From Cristatella mucedo (lineage: Eukaryota; Bryozoa; Phylactolaemata; Cristatellidae), in the NCBI GenBank assembly GCA_009760855.2, contig WPIO01000007.1:4490001-4552000 (forward strand): a DNA stretch of 62,000 nucleotides. The letters are read 5' to 3'. The notes under the pieces are model-generated. The model saw nothing but the letters and a program-made list of their open reading frames with translations, made no database searches and was not told where the DNA came from. Below are positions 1 through 11,500 of this stretch, piece by piece; the stretch's first letter is position 1, and every line of letters begins with the position of its first letter. The position numbers and the translations under genes were made by a program.

Positions 1-79
1 GCTCGACAAGGGCATGGCTGCAATGCAGCACTGATTATAAATAAAAAAATATGTATATGTATAAATATATACAATATAA

Positions 80-195
80 ATATATATATGTCATTTGTAT
101 AGCAGCCCATGAGAACTTCATCTCTATCGAGAGGCTTTCCAATTCCACAAGGCTGAAAGCCACTACATTGGTCGTTAAAAGGTGAGCACTTTGGG
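80..195 (-). mobile_element. SINE family S2
   Basis: The antisense strand reads GGTTTGGCCCAAAGTGCTCA (box A) and ends GATGAAGTTCTCATGGGCTG then AT-rich DNA. Confidence 0.65.
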
Positions 196-667
196 CCAAA
201 CCAGGGCAGCATATCCAGCAGCGAAGGCATTAATGAGCAGAGGAGGTGCTTCGCCCGTGTACCTGCTGATAATGGGTGCTCAAACGCAGAAGAAGCTCGT
301 TGTGTATCTTCTGGAATCGCAGCCGCAGCAGGCTGCTGTGGTCTATCTCGGCTTCTCTCTGACAATAAAGCAGTTTGCATACAGGCTAGTATGAAGTGAT
401 GCTAACCTGTCACATTTATAAATGCAATGCCAAGAATAGATGCATTAGCCTGACATGCATGCTTCGAGGGTTCAGGCGTGGAGAATTACGCACTAGTCTT
501 CAGCAAACACGCAGGCCTAAGTAGGTGCCAAGCTAAGATAAAATGGAAAGTCGAATGAAACACTCGCAGACTCGTATTATTAGGAACATAAGGCAGGCTC
601 ACACAGTCAATGGTGGCTATCGGCCGAAAAATATATACATAACGGTCTATACACACTCATAATAGAA

Positions 668-669
668 GA

Positions 670-704
<35 letters not shown>
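668..704. repeat. (GT)n microsatellite
   Basis: About 17 GT units, intronic. Confidence 0.9.
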
Positions 705-839
705 CTGCTCGTTTGTGGGAAGGTGAAGAGATAGTTGGTCACCTATGTAAAAACACGCATGTCTCTTGCTCTAACTGGTCTTTTTGATAAGATGGTTTTT
801 AATATGATTAAGTTGTGAAGCGTCACAAGGGATCTCTCT

Positions 840-985
840 CCCTAACCAGGTGCTTTATATATGCCGCAGGGATTGACTCCACGACCTTAGTCGTTCAAAG
901 CAAGCATCGTACCCACTCCACGACCTTAGTCGTTCAAAGCGAGCATCGTACCCATGGAGAGACAGCCAGAACCACCGCACCTCAG
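840..985 (-). mobile_element. SINE family S2 with internal duplication
   Basis: Contains two tandem copies of CCACGACCTTAGTCGTTCAA plus the following bases, followed by the antisense box A. Confidence 0.6.
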
Positions 986-997
986 TAAAACGTCATA

Positions 998-1678
998 GTA
1001 ATAATAATAATAATAAACTTGATAAAGCGCCTTCAGAAAACTCAATATCTTTCTAGGTGCTTTACATTTGCTGCAAAGGGAAACACGATTTAATGGTGAG
1101 TAATATCATGCTTGATAAACAACATGTATAACATGGTTAGGGGTGACATGCACAGGGTCAGCATGCAAGTGTGGTTAGTGGCAGTATGCATAGCATCAGT
1201 ACGCATAAGCACATAAAGGAAAAATCACAGGGATCCACTAAATGCTGACATAATTAGGTGCTTTTTAAGTTCTTTTTAAATGTGGTCAAGTCAGGGGATG
1301 TTGTGACGCAGGTCGGAAGTTAGTTCCAGGCTTTGGGAGCATAAGCACTAAATGCACGATCTCCAAAGGATTTGAGGTTTGTACGAGGTATTGGTAAACT
1401 GTTAGATTCTGAAAAGCAGGTGGTAGGATAAGCCTGGTGGGGCAGCAGATCTGAGAGATAGGCTGGAGCCAAAGAACGAGTTGACCTTAAAGTGAGCGAC
1501 AAAACCGTCGAAAAAAGTCAATCCGTCAAAGTCGATCCGTTGCTTGACTGGTAGCCAGTGTAGGTTGGCGGGAAGTGGTGTGATGAGGCAACTTCGACAC
1601 TCACGACAGACAAGCCTAGCTGCAGAGTTTTACACCAGCTGTAAGCACCTGATTGCACATGCCGGTAGGCCAGCAAGC
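998..1678 (-). mobile_element. L2-A 3' fragment
   Basis: It begins with the antisense (ATT)n tail and TTGATAAAGCGCC, and extends through RT C-terminal sequence ([29 protein letters not shown]). Confidence 0.85.
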
Positions 1679-1679
1679 A

Positions 1680-1750
1680 GTAATAACAATAATACATTCA
1701 TATAGCGCCCTCAGATCACTGAATCTCTTTCTAGGCACTCGAAAGATCGA
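1680..1750 (-). mobile_element. L2-A 3' end, second copy
   Basis: A new (ATT)-like tail and ATAGCGCCCTCAGATCACTG with TCTTTCTAGGCAC abuts the previous fragment, so one copy inserted beside or into the other. Confidence 0.7.
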
Positions 1751-2178
1751 TAGCAGTACTGCATCTCTAGAGTATTGAACGGAACAGCTGGCATAACATA
1801 CTGAAGCACATACATACTGAACGGCAGATAAACGAGAGAACGTGAAGAAAGAGAGCACGAGTACACGGGCACACGGGCACAGGCACACGCTGACGTGGAT
1901 GCACACTGCGCAAACAGATGTCAGATTAGTTGGCAAGGCAACGTCGTGCATTCACAAGCCGATCCTTCAGCTGAGGCGCTTTGCAGATCATTACAATAGC
2001 AGAAGGGCGACCACAGCTGCCGATGCAGCACCGATGCTGCCATGTGATGCCGATGCCTCGCCATGCTGCCGATGCTACCGTGCTGCCGAACGAAGAGCAA
2101 ACGGGCCAGCCAGCTGCCGGTGCAGGAGCTGATACATGGCGACCAACGAAGCCGTGCATCTCGCGATGAGCTTCACAC

Positions 2179-2418
2179 CTCAATGTAACCCAATTTGTCC
2201 GTGAGCAGGTCTTCCAAGCTCCCCATCCCTTTGCCAGTCACCGAGGCGCGGTCGTGCGGCGACCAACGCTGCACCACATAGCAAAAGACGTGCTGCAGCT
2301 GGTTGACGAGCAGCTTCTTTCGTGGGACGCCCGTCTCGGTTGCTATTGCTCTAATGACTGCGTCGGAAATGGCACCGGCCGAGTATACCAGCGGTGGAAT
2401 CAAATGCGGCTCCATGAC
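2179..2418 (-). CDS. ATR: ATR exon at 2179-2418 (leftmost in window)
   Basis: This 80-codon exon has a CCCCTTTCAG acceptor and a GAG|GTGTGA donor. It encodes a segment containing [20 protein letters not shown] then [10 protein letters not shown], which matches vertebrate ATR ASALIRTLGKQLNVNRREIL then INNFKYIF. The donor is the weaker of its two sites. No further ATR exon could be recognised between 2179 and the left edge, which is mostly repeats, so the gene continues outside the window. Confidence 0.85.
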
Positions 2419-2933
2419 CTGAAAGGGGAGAGAGAGAGAGTGAGAGAGAGACGAGGCAAGAGATGACTTTCTATATTTGGGGCTCAGGCCACACACACGG
2501 GCATCGTCGCTATGTGCATGCGACCAAGGCACATTTGCTGCAGTCGGGCTTGCTGAGCCGTGGCGAGCCACTGCCACCGCAGCAGAGCGAGCAGCTCTCA
2601 GAGCAGCACAATCCAGAGCATGCTCGGTCTGCCGCGCTCGTCCTGCTGCAAGCGTCGTGCCTGCAGCAAGCAATCGAAAGCTCGGCCCCTTGTGTTTGCC
2701 GTCGATGGCTGGTTGCATCGTTACAGCAGCAAGCAAATGCTCGAGACAAATCTCCTGCACTGCGAGCCTTCTGGGAATGGCTGGTGCGGTGAAAAATATA
2801 GCACCTACAGCTCGGGTGCTGCAGCCACCGATAGCAGATAGACCAGAAAACACATCGCAAAAAACGGCGACCACAAGAATGCACACACTCACACCATATA
2901 CTCTCTCTCCCTCACACACAAGCACATATACAT

Positions 2934-3018
<85 letters not shown>

Positions 3019-5552
3019 CACACACGCATACACACACCACATGCACACCACACACCGGGCACACACGCATGTATGCATGCACGCATACAGACACACAGAG
3101 CACATCATGTCATATGTTAACTGCGACCACTTTCACAAAGCAAACTAGAGGGACTAGTAAAGCTTTCAATACGGCAGGTTGAGGAACCACCGGGTACTTA
3201 CACTCATCATAGACTTGGTATCGCCATATTCGAAGACTTTTGCAACTTCTCCGAGCATCTTTGAAACGCATGCAGCCATGCCAGCAGCTGGCAATTTACA
3301 TGCCTCCTGCTGCAGCAATTCCACGACATTCTAAGGAAATAACAGGACAACATAGCCATGGCATGGTTATGCTCCATCAGCAGCGCAATCTTAGCCAACT
3401 GTGGGACAGCTGCCGCGTACACTATCACTAATACGCACGCAAGCACAGGGTTGGCAAAATGGACAAAAACTCTCAACTTGTAATGTCATGCCAAGTCGAA
3501 GTAGGCAAGTTCTGTCCCGTACACAAGTGACACATATCGAAGTTGTTACATGCAACCCATGCAACAGAACAGTGCGTGATAGTTTTGAAACTCCGAACAG
3601 CATATGACCACTAAAGTGCAATGCACAAATGGCCAGTAAATAGTGGCATACCGGCTTGACGTGTACAGGTTTACATAGTTATAACAAACCACACTGCACT
3701 TTAAATGCACTGGAAGGGAAGGGTGCAAAAATGAATATACCGACATAGAGAAGTTTAGCAAGCATATAATCCCAAAAAACTACGGTCAATGGGCACGCTG
3801 CTCAGTACAGGCACGCTGCTCAGTACAGGCACGCCTAGCTGCCCATCTGCAAGAATCATTTAAGGGCAGAAAACAGTCTACGCTATACATGCTGCACAAA
3901 CCACGGCTACACAGATGAGCTTGCGGAAACGGAAGGCAAACGAAATCCTAGATGCACTCAAAAAATTGGCGTTCTTCATCTCACGACGTCTCGCATCAAT
4001 GCAGTGGCATAGAGAACGTGCATTTTCAGATGAGACACAGCATCGGTGAGTCGGACCACAAACGCACGCACTTGGGTACTGCAACAGCCAGTCAGCTAGC
4101 CACTTCACAGTCGCCTCGGCATTCCCAAGAGCACTCTACACGTCTCAAATTTACTTGACGATCTTCCTAACAAGTACCTTGCTAATTGACGACTGGTGCT
4201 GGAGGAAGAAATTTCGTGGCCTTGCTCCCTTTGCGGCTGCCATTCGCCGAAGCTCAGAGTGCGCCGTGGCGGCCACGGTTGCGGCCGGGCCTCTAGTGGC
4301 GGTGGCCGAGAGCAGGCCGTCGAGCAGGCCGGCAAGCGCAAACTCCTCCACGTCGCCGACGCCGGTGTGAGCGCCCAGCCGGCCCATCGTCGCCAGTATC
4401 GTCACCTTGACCGCCGTGTCAGCGTGGTCGTACAGGCGGCGCAGCTGACGCACGAGGACCTGGTTGGTAGCTTCTGAGTTGCTTCGCTGAACGATGAGGC
4501 TAACGAGATGGCTGCAACAGAAACCGAGAGTCGCAGCATTGCCAGGTTTGCTTGCCTTCTCGCGCTCGAGGCGCTGGCAGTTCATTCCACCTCCTACCGA
4601 AGTTGCACAATGCTCGCGATCGCAAGCATGCGCGCACAAAGAGTCGAGCCAGAACCGGCGGCTAAACACAGCAGCGACGCCAGCGGGTTGAAGAATGCAG
4701 ATGGGCCGAGACTGCTCAAGAGAAGGCAAGGCGCCGGCCAGCCGCCGGCTGCTACCTGGCAGCGAGTCGGACGTCGCGCTCGGCGTCGGTCAGCAGAGGC
4801 AAGATGCAGCCGAGCAAACCATCGACGAAGGAGGAAGTCGGCTCCTGATTGGCGTGACGCCCATCCCCGGCGACGCGCTGCTTAGCTGCCCCGCTGCCGG
4901 CCATCTTCGCATGGCTTAGCATACGACGAACGCTGCCGATGAAGTCTGCAGCGGTCGATGCGGTGCAGCTGTCATCAGACAATCCAATCGACGCAGGGCC
5001 GAGCACTAGCTAGCGCGAAAGCCAGACGTCGGGCACTCACGTCGCTTGGTGCCCGCGCTTTGAAGCTGGGCGAGCCGAAAGAAAGGCTCGAATCGGCTGG
5101 CGTCGAAGGCACAGCCAGTGGCACCTGCTCGGGCGGCCTCCTCGACTCCTACGCAAGGACGAGCGACAAGGACGGCTGATCGCAGCTCGAGCAAGCGGCA
5201 CGACGGTGCAACGTGCTGCTGCCTGTGCCGCGCAGAGGCCATCGACTCAGAGGGAGTAGAGGGAAAGAGGCTGCCCACAATGCCGACAGCAAGACTCCAT
5301 GCACGTGGTCGAACACGGCGCTTTGACAAGCGTAGCACAGTAACAGCAACTTGGAGTCGGAACGTGGGTCAGAGTAAGTGCAGAGCCTGCACAGACGCAG
5401 TGGTGCCCCCTATCCCCCCCACCGAAGACACCAAGCCTATCCCACTATTAGCAGAGGCCAACGTAAATTTAACTCAGTGGACAGAAATAGTTATCCTTAT
5501 AGCACAACTAGAGTCATGTGAACTGTCTTCCGGTCTATGGGCAAGCAAGGGA

Positions 5553-5583
<31 letters not shown>

Positions 5584-8500
5584 GACGAGGATAAAAGGAT
5601 CGTCGTAGGCCGGAAGCGATCCAACGGCTTCGATAGTCTGGACCTACGAGCTCTCTCAGCTGAGCTATGAAGGCAACTAGTTAAAAAACCTGCAAATCAA
5701 GGCTCACGATCAAGTGGCTTCAAACGGAGTTGTTGAGCCCACAACCAACCCAATCACTAGAATGTGTGCCAGTGTGTGCAAGCAATAAGCCGGGCATATT
5801 ATAAAATGGTAGCAATACCCCGCAACCGAAGATGTAGGCAGGAATACAGGGACATGTGTCCGTTTGCGACAAAGGGTGCTTATCAGCTGATTTGAAACTA
5901 ATTATAAAAATGATGAAACAAAAGATCTGTACAGCACCCTAAAAAAACTACATCACTTTCTAGGCACTTTACACACGTTGAAATGGAAGCATGTCAATTG
6001 GTTAACAATAACATGAGCAGTTTTAGCAGGCATAAGTTCGCATAGGACAATTCAGACGGCGCGGTTGCGGTTCAACATTGTGACAAATTCCAGCCTGTAC
6101 TTTTCAAAGATTAGCAGTCTTCTACAGATATTCTAATAAGTCTTTTAGGTCGGCAATCATCACCTCACATATTTAAATCTCCATGTCAAGCCGCACCAGG
6201 CTTAAGTACATGCTCCAACTGCAGGGCAGCATTCTTCGTGAGAAATCGAGACATATAAGACTTACTGGCTTCTACTTCCAAGGAGACGACACTAAGCTCG
6301 ACGTGCCAGTCAACTATCAGGGGTGGCCGCGACAATCTTCTAGCCTGAATGGATATCGCCAAGACAAAAATTAGAGAAATTGTTCTAGCTCTGTGAAAAC
6401 TTCTTTAAAATATATGGAACTTCTCCTGACAGCAACTACCTGAACGAATGACCAAAGTCCCAAAATGATAAAGCAGTCGTAATGAGAATATCTGCAACAC
6501 AACGATAGCGATCAGTACACGAAAAGTAGCAATCGCGATCTTTACAAGGATCGGGATTCTTAACAACCCAAGCAGTTACCACGGGTCAATCGAGCTAGCA
6601 TCAGCGCACACATGAACATCTACATACACACGTCTACATGTTTGTGCACACATTTCAAGCACTAGCGTCGACGGTCCACAACCACGAGCCCACATAGCAT
6701 TTGTCGAAGCCGTGTCATTGAGCAATGACTAGAATGATGCTGGGACTTTCAGATGTGCAGCCTTCAGCCAAGTCTCTCCTCGGGCAGTTGGTGCCAGCTG
6801 TCTCTTACCGCTGTCACACACTGCACACTGGGGATGCAGCAATGGCCTGCTGTCTGCCGTCACGCCGTCGACTGCATTGGAAGTGTTTGCATTTTGACCA
6901 CTGGCTACGTGTGCAGGCGACTGCGTGCTTTGCGCACCGTCAATCACCATCGAATGCTGCCCGTCGGCTTGGTCCGTCGGTTTCCGCACTCGGCTGCAGC
7001 CCCGGCAAGAAGCACTACTGGGATATGCGATGAGGCGAGTGCTGGCTGAGCTGCAGCAGGCTAGGTAGCCCAACGCCGCGGCCACGCGAGCTGACAGCCG
7101 GTAGTCAGTGTTGTCTGCCAAGGAAATCGAGCTATAAAGAAAAATGCCAATGCATTGCGCCAGACACATAAATGCAAATGGTTGCATCAAGGAAGGCGAG
7201 GGGCCAAAGGAGCGGCTCGTAGCGTAACTGGAACGAAGAATGATCGCCGTGTCGTGAAGAGAACAAGCAACAACACGAGCAAGCGTAGCTCCCTGTATGT
7301 AGCTCCCAAGGGGTAGCCCAGGGGGGGCGGTCATTCCAAAGGGCGATACAGTGTGAGGTTCTGTGAGGCAAAAAACTACATTTAGGGTGCACAGCGGCAG
7401 CAGTAAAAGCAAGTGACACAACATAGTGTTGAACTGATAAAACTAATGATCATTGCCACATCAGCCCCTGGAACCACACTGCAGATAGGATTCGCTGCGT
7501 TGAGTTTACCGGTCGGACTGCTGAGTTTACCGGTTTACCGGATCGCAAAACGGGTGCATGCTGAAAAATAAGACAGTGCATACATGTGCGTGTGCCCAGC
7601 TTGCAGCTCATTCATCATAAACCATCTGCTGACGGATCGAGTCTACTTCACTACCTTTGCGTATGGGTCTCTTTGCAATGTCTTAGCAACCCAAGAAACC
7701 GGTTCTACTTCACACCGAACTGACACGTCGTTGATCGGCATGCTGCATTAGAGAGTGCCATTCACCGGAGCACAGACATACTGAGGCAACTGAAGAATCA
7801 GCATATTTGAATACTTTGCAGCCGACGGAAAACTGAAAAGGGTAATGCAAATGTGCAAATAGTATGGGAGAACTTAATTAAAGGTAAACCAGTAGTACCA
7901 ACAGACCCCTTTTCCGTTTCTAAATGAGAAATTATAATCATTTCATCCAAGTTGAATTAAAACCACTGTTGGACTAGAAACGGCTTACTCGCCTACCTTT
8001 TGGCTATCAGAGAAATGAGGAGTTTCAATTTTCGTCATTGTAATACGTTTACTTTGTTCTCACTGTTTGCAGAATCTGACAATACTCCATGCTTAGTCTT
8101 CGGAAAATACGAAAGTAATACTGCAAAATTTAAGGTAATCTGATCCAACGAGTATACCAGAACGGCGCATGTTCGAAAATGCAAAAAAGATGAGCAAAAA
8201 CACAAGCTTTGGCTCTCATCCTTTCAGCAAGCACAGCATACAACCCAGGTAATTCATAAAATGCATTTGCAGCCGAATCTAGAAAAATAACACCAAAGGC
8301 ACTCCTAAAAGCACGTTTCCATCTGCAAGGGAGGGGAAATCACCACTAAAGGATGATCATGCCAAAACAATGTTTGTATTTGAACACCGACCATAAATGC
8401 TCATAGCTACAAGCCTAATATATTCGATTCTCACGCAATCAATTTGTTCATCTCAGATGATCATCTGCCATAGAAACCCAAAACACTAGTCTCTCCATCA

Positions 8501-11500
8501 CGAGGCAGATGATTGGTGGGTCTAACGAACCTTGAAGCTCAATTAACACAAGCAGCTCCTCTTAAACTTTGGCATCAAAGCAGCCGGTGTTTACAAGTAA
8601 AGGTAGCTAATTGCCTATGCCAGTGAACATGGTGGATGTCAATTGACCGGTGAAATTCAAATGCCAATTTGAATCAAACCGGAAAAGTCAGTTTCCAAAG
8701 AATATACTCAAGGCTAACCAACATGCAACTGGATAGGCTCAGTCAACCTAATGGCTTACAGCAATGTGAAACAGGATACAGTCAGAAGGTTCTGTTAACC
8801 ACATAGGATCATAATTACTGTAACAGCACGGCTGCCGTGCCAAGAAAAAGCCCTTTCCCCTCCCCCTCCCGTTGGCCTATGGGTAAAGTGCTCGCCTTTA
8901 ACGGCCAAGATCGAGGGCAGAGCCCAGCGGCATAAGTAAAGCATCTGGACAGCAATTAATGTAATGTATCTCTGTCTGTAACTCCACGAAGTCATAAATA
9001 CCATGTGGGTGTTACGCAGGAGAGTTTTGCATAGCGCACTCACAGCCTAAGTGGCTTTCGGTACGCATTCGGTAGCCAACAGACTTAGTCTCACGCAACA
9101 AAAAGAAAGTGGGTAGCATAGCAGAGTCAGGAGAGCAGTTGAGGTAGATTCTCTTGGGGTGTTATACAAATAAACTATATTTATTTTTATATTTACACGA
9201 GTGCACTGCACTGCCATCGCTTCATCGAAGAATTAGCATGGAATTGACAGAGCACGAAATGCACTACTAACTACTGCTAACAACGCTAGGTAAGCCAACA
9301 TACCGGTCCAGTAGAGTGTACAAGATTCCCGTAACACCGGATCCCATTCGGTGGATGAAGATAGGCAAACACTGTGCAACGGTCAAGCTGAGATTCACAT
9401 CACCACTAAGCTGCATATAAACCAAACGAATGTGCGAATAGCGATTAGTGAGTGGTAAGATCATTGGGCGATAAAAAACAAAACGACGATAACTAAGAGC
9501 TCGTGCTAGTTACATATGCGTCAGGTACTGTGAAAACATAAAATAGGCACACTAGATAAGGCGGTTGCTTTTCACGACCTCGGTCCTGAGGTCGTGCGTT
9601 CAAATCGAGCGGTGAGTGAGGTGTGTGATTCTTTATTGCCACTGCAAGCAGCAGTGATAGCCGTAAAGGATCTTCTGACCCTATACAAAAGAGACTGTTT
9701 AATCAGCTAGTATTTTGTATTTCAAAAGTGCAACTACATCCTTATTGTCGTCGGGCTCGATCTGCTGCAACTGGCAGAGAGTAGTCAGAGCAAAGGTCAG
9801 GCTTCCACACTCTAACAATTGGCAGAGCACGTTTTCCCTCAGAGCTTCTTTTCGGTCTCCTGTTTCACTCTCTGAGAAAGAAAAACATGACTCTTGGTGG
9901 GTAGGACTCCGGTTGGCTGTGTTAGCTCGAATTCTATCCTGCCAAGCTCAAGCTAACGAGACGGATCCAAGGTCAGCTGAGCACCGGTTAAAGTGCCCAT
10001 TGCAATTCAGCCTCAGAGAATATTGATAGGGCTTTACAGCTAAATTTCTGAGAAGCTGAGCTTTACTCAGCCCGACTGGCCTGACCAGGCTGCCATAACG
10101 GGGCCATCACATCTCTACCGGCCGAAATAGGCAGCACCGAAATCGGCTTTGGTAGCACAAAGCTGAGCTATGATTATTTGCTGCTCAATGGTGGTGGTCA
10201 GAATCAGTATCGGTCTTGCCAGCTTTCAAAGCTAAATCATCAGCAGGTGGCACTAGAGGTAGCAGCAGTAGCAACGAACTGCTTTGATAGCACTACAGCA
10301 CACTTCACAGTTCTAGATCTGCCTGCAACAGTGCAGTAATTACTCATTCTAATTATTAATAAGAGTTCACAGAAGGATCTCCTTGCAGTGCTTAGCTTTG
10401 TGCTTGTCACCTGACCGCACGAAAGTTACACTGCGCAATCGCCAACAATAATGGTGTTTCTCAGAAAGCTGGAATTCGTTGATCTCCACGTACTACCTAT
10501 TTTGCCAGCAGGCACATCAACTCAGCCCTGCTTCAAAGCATGAACAAGTCCAGTGATACAGGAGGCTGGCTACAGCCTGCCACACCAAACTCATCGGCTG
10601 CCACAACGGTCCACAGCAAGCCCCGATGTGCGATCAGTAGTAAGGATGACACGAGTCAAACCGCCCTACCCTACAGCGATGCTACCTAGAAGCAGACAGC
10701 CCAGACAGCTGCCAAGGCATTCAAGGCCCCTGGAAAACTTGCCAGCACAACAACCGTGTTGCGTACCCCTCCTCAGCTTTGCAGACAAAAGACAGATACA
10801 CTATTGACTCTTAACAATCACAGAAAAAAAGATGCCCCGAGCTGCTGCAGCAGCAGCAGCACACTATAGACAAAAGAGTCGCAGTGTGACAGCTAAAGAA
10901 AGGAGAAAGCCAGGTGGCTGCATGCTGCTCTTGATTCGAGTAACCGCACCATAGAAATGGACGAAAAAGCATCCAACCAAACGTTCTTTCTGGAAAAATG
11001 GTTTTGGTCAGGTACATGACATGCCCAATAAAAAGTGGCAACCGGCTCGCCGATGGAGCATGCGACGACTGGCCAGGTGTCACACGTCAGACCAGCTGAA
11101 CTCGTATATCGAAACCTCACACCTTGCTAGTAAGTTCCAGTCTGGCTTTAGAGCTAATCACTCCACAGAGTCAGCATTGCTTCGGGTATACAACGACCTA
11201 CTTAGGAATGCCGACATGGGTAGAGTGTCTCTTCTTGTTTTGCTCGATCTTTCGGCAGCTTTTGATACCATCGATCACAAAGTACTTCTAGAGCGCCTCT
11301 CATCTCGCCTGGGCATCACTGGCACTGCTCTGCAGTGGTTCAGGTCCTATCTCAGTGGGAGACTCCAGAGTGTTGACGTGAATGGACAAAGATCATCTGA
11401 AGTACCTCTAAAATATGGAGTACCTCAGGGCTCTGTGCTAGGTCCGGTCCTTTTCACCGTTTATACTCTCCCTCTCGCTGATGTGATTGCCAAGCACAAT

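Noticed and set aside
1926-2183. Possible further ATR exon left of 2179
   Set aside because: Repetitive GCCGATGC-like sequence, no acceptor in phase, no HEAT pattern.
2932-3120. Long ORFs over the (CA)n tract giving Thr-His or Cys-Val repeats
   Set aside because: Pure microsatellite translation in several frames at once; no splice sites or motifs.
10893-11083. Possible ATR exon on the minus strand ([15 protein letters not shown])
   Set aside because: It has an acceptor-like TTTTTCCAG, but the donor gives the wrong phase for the exon at 7131, and the flanks of the L2-A insertion make chance likely.
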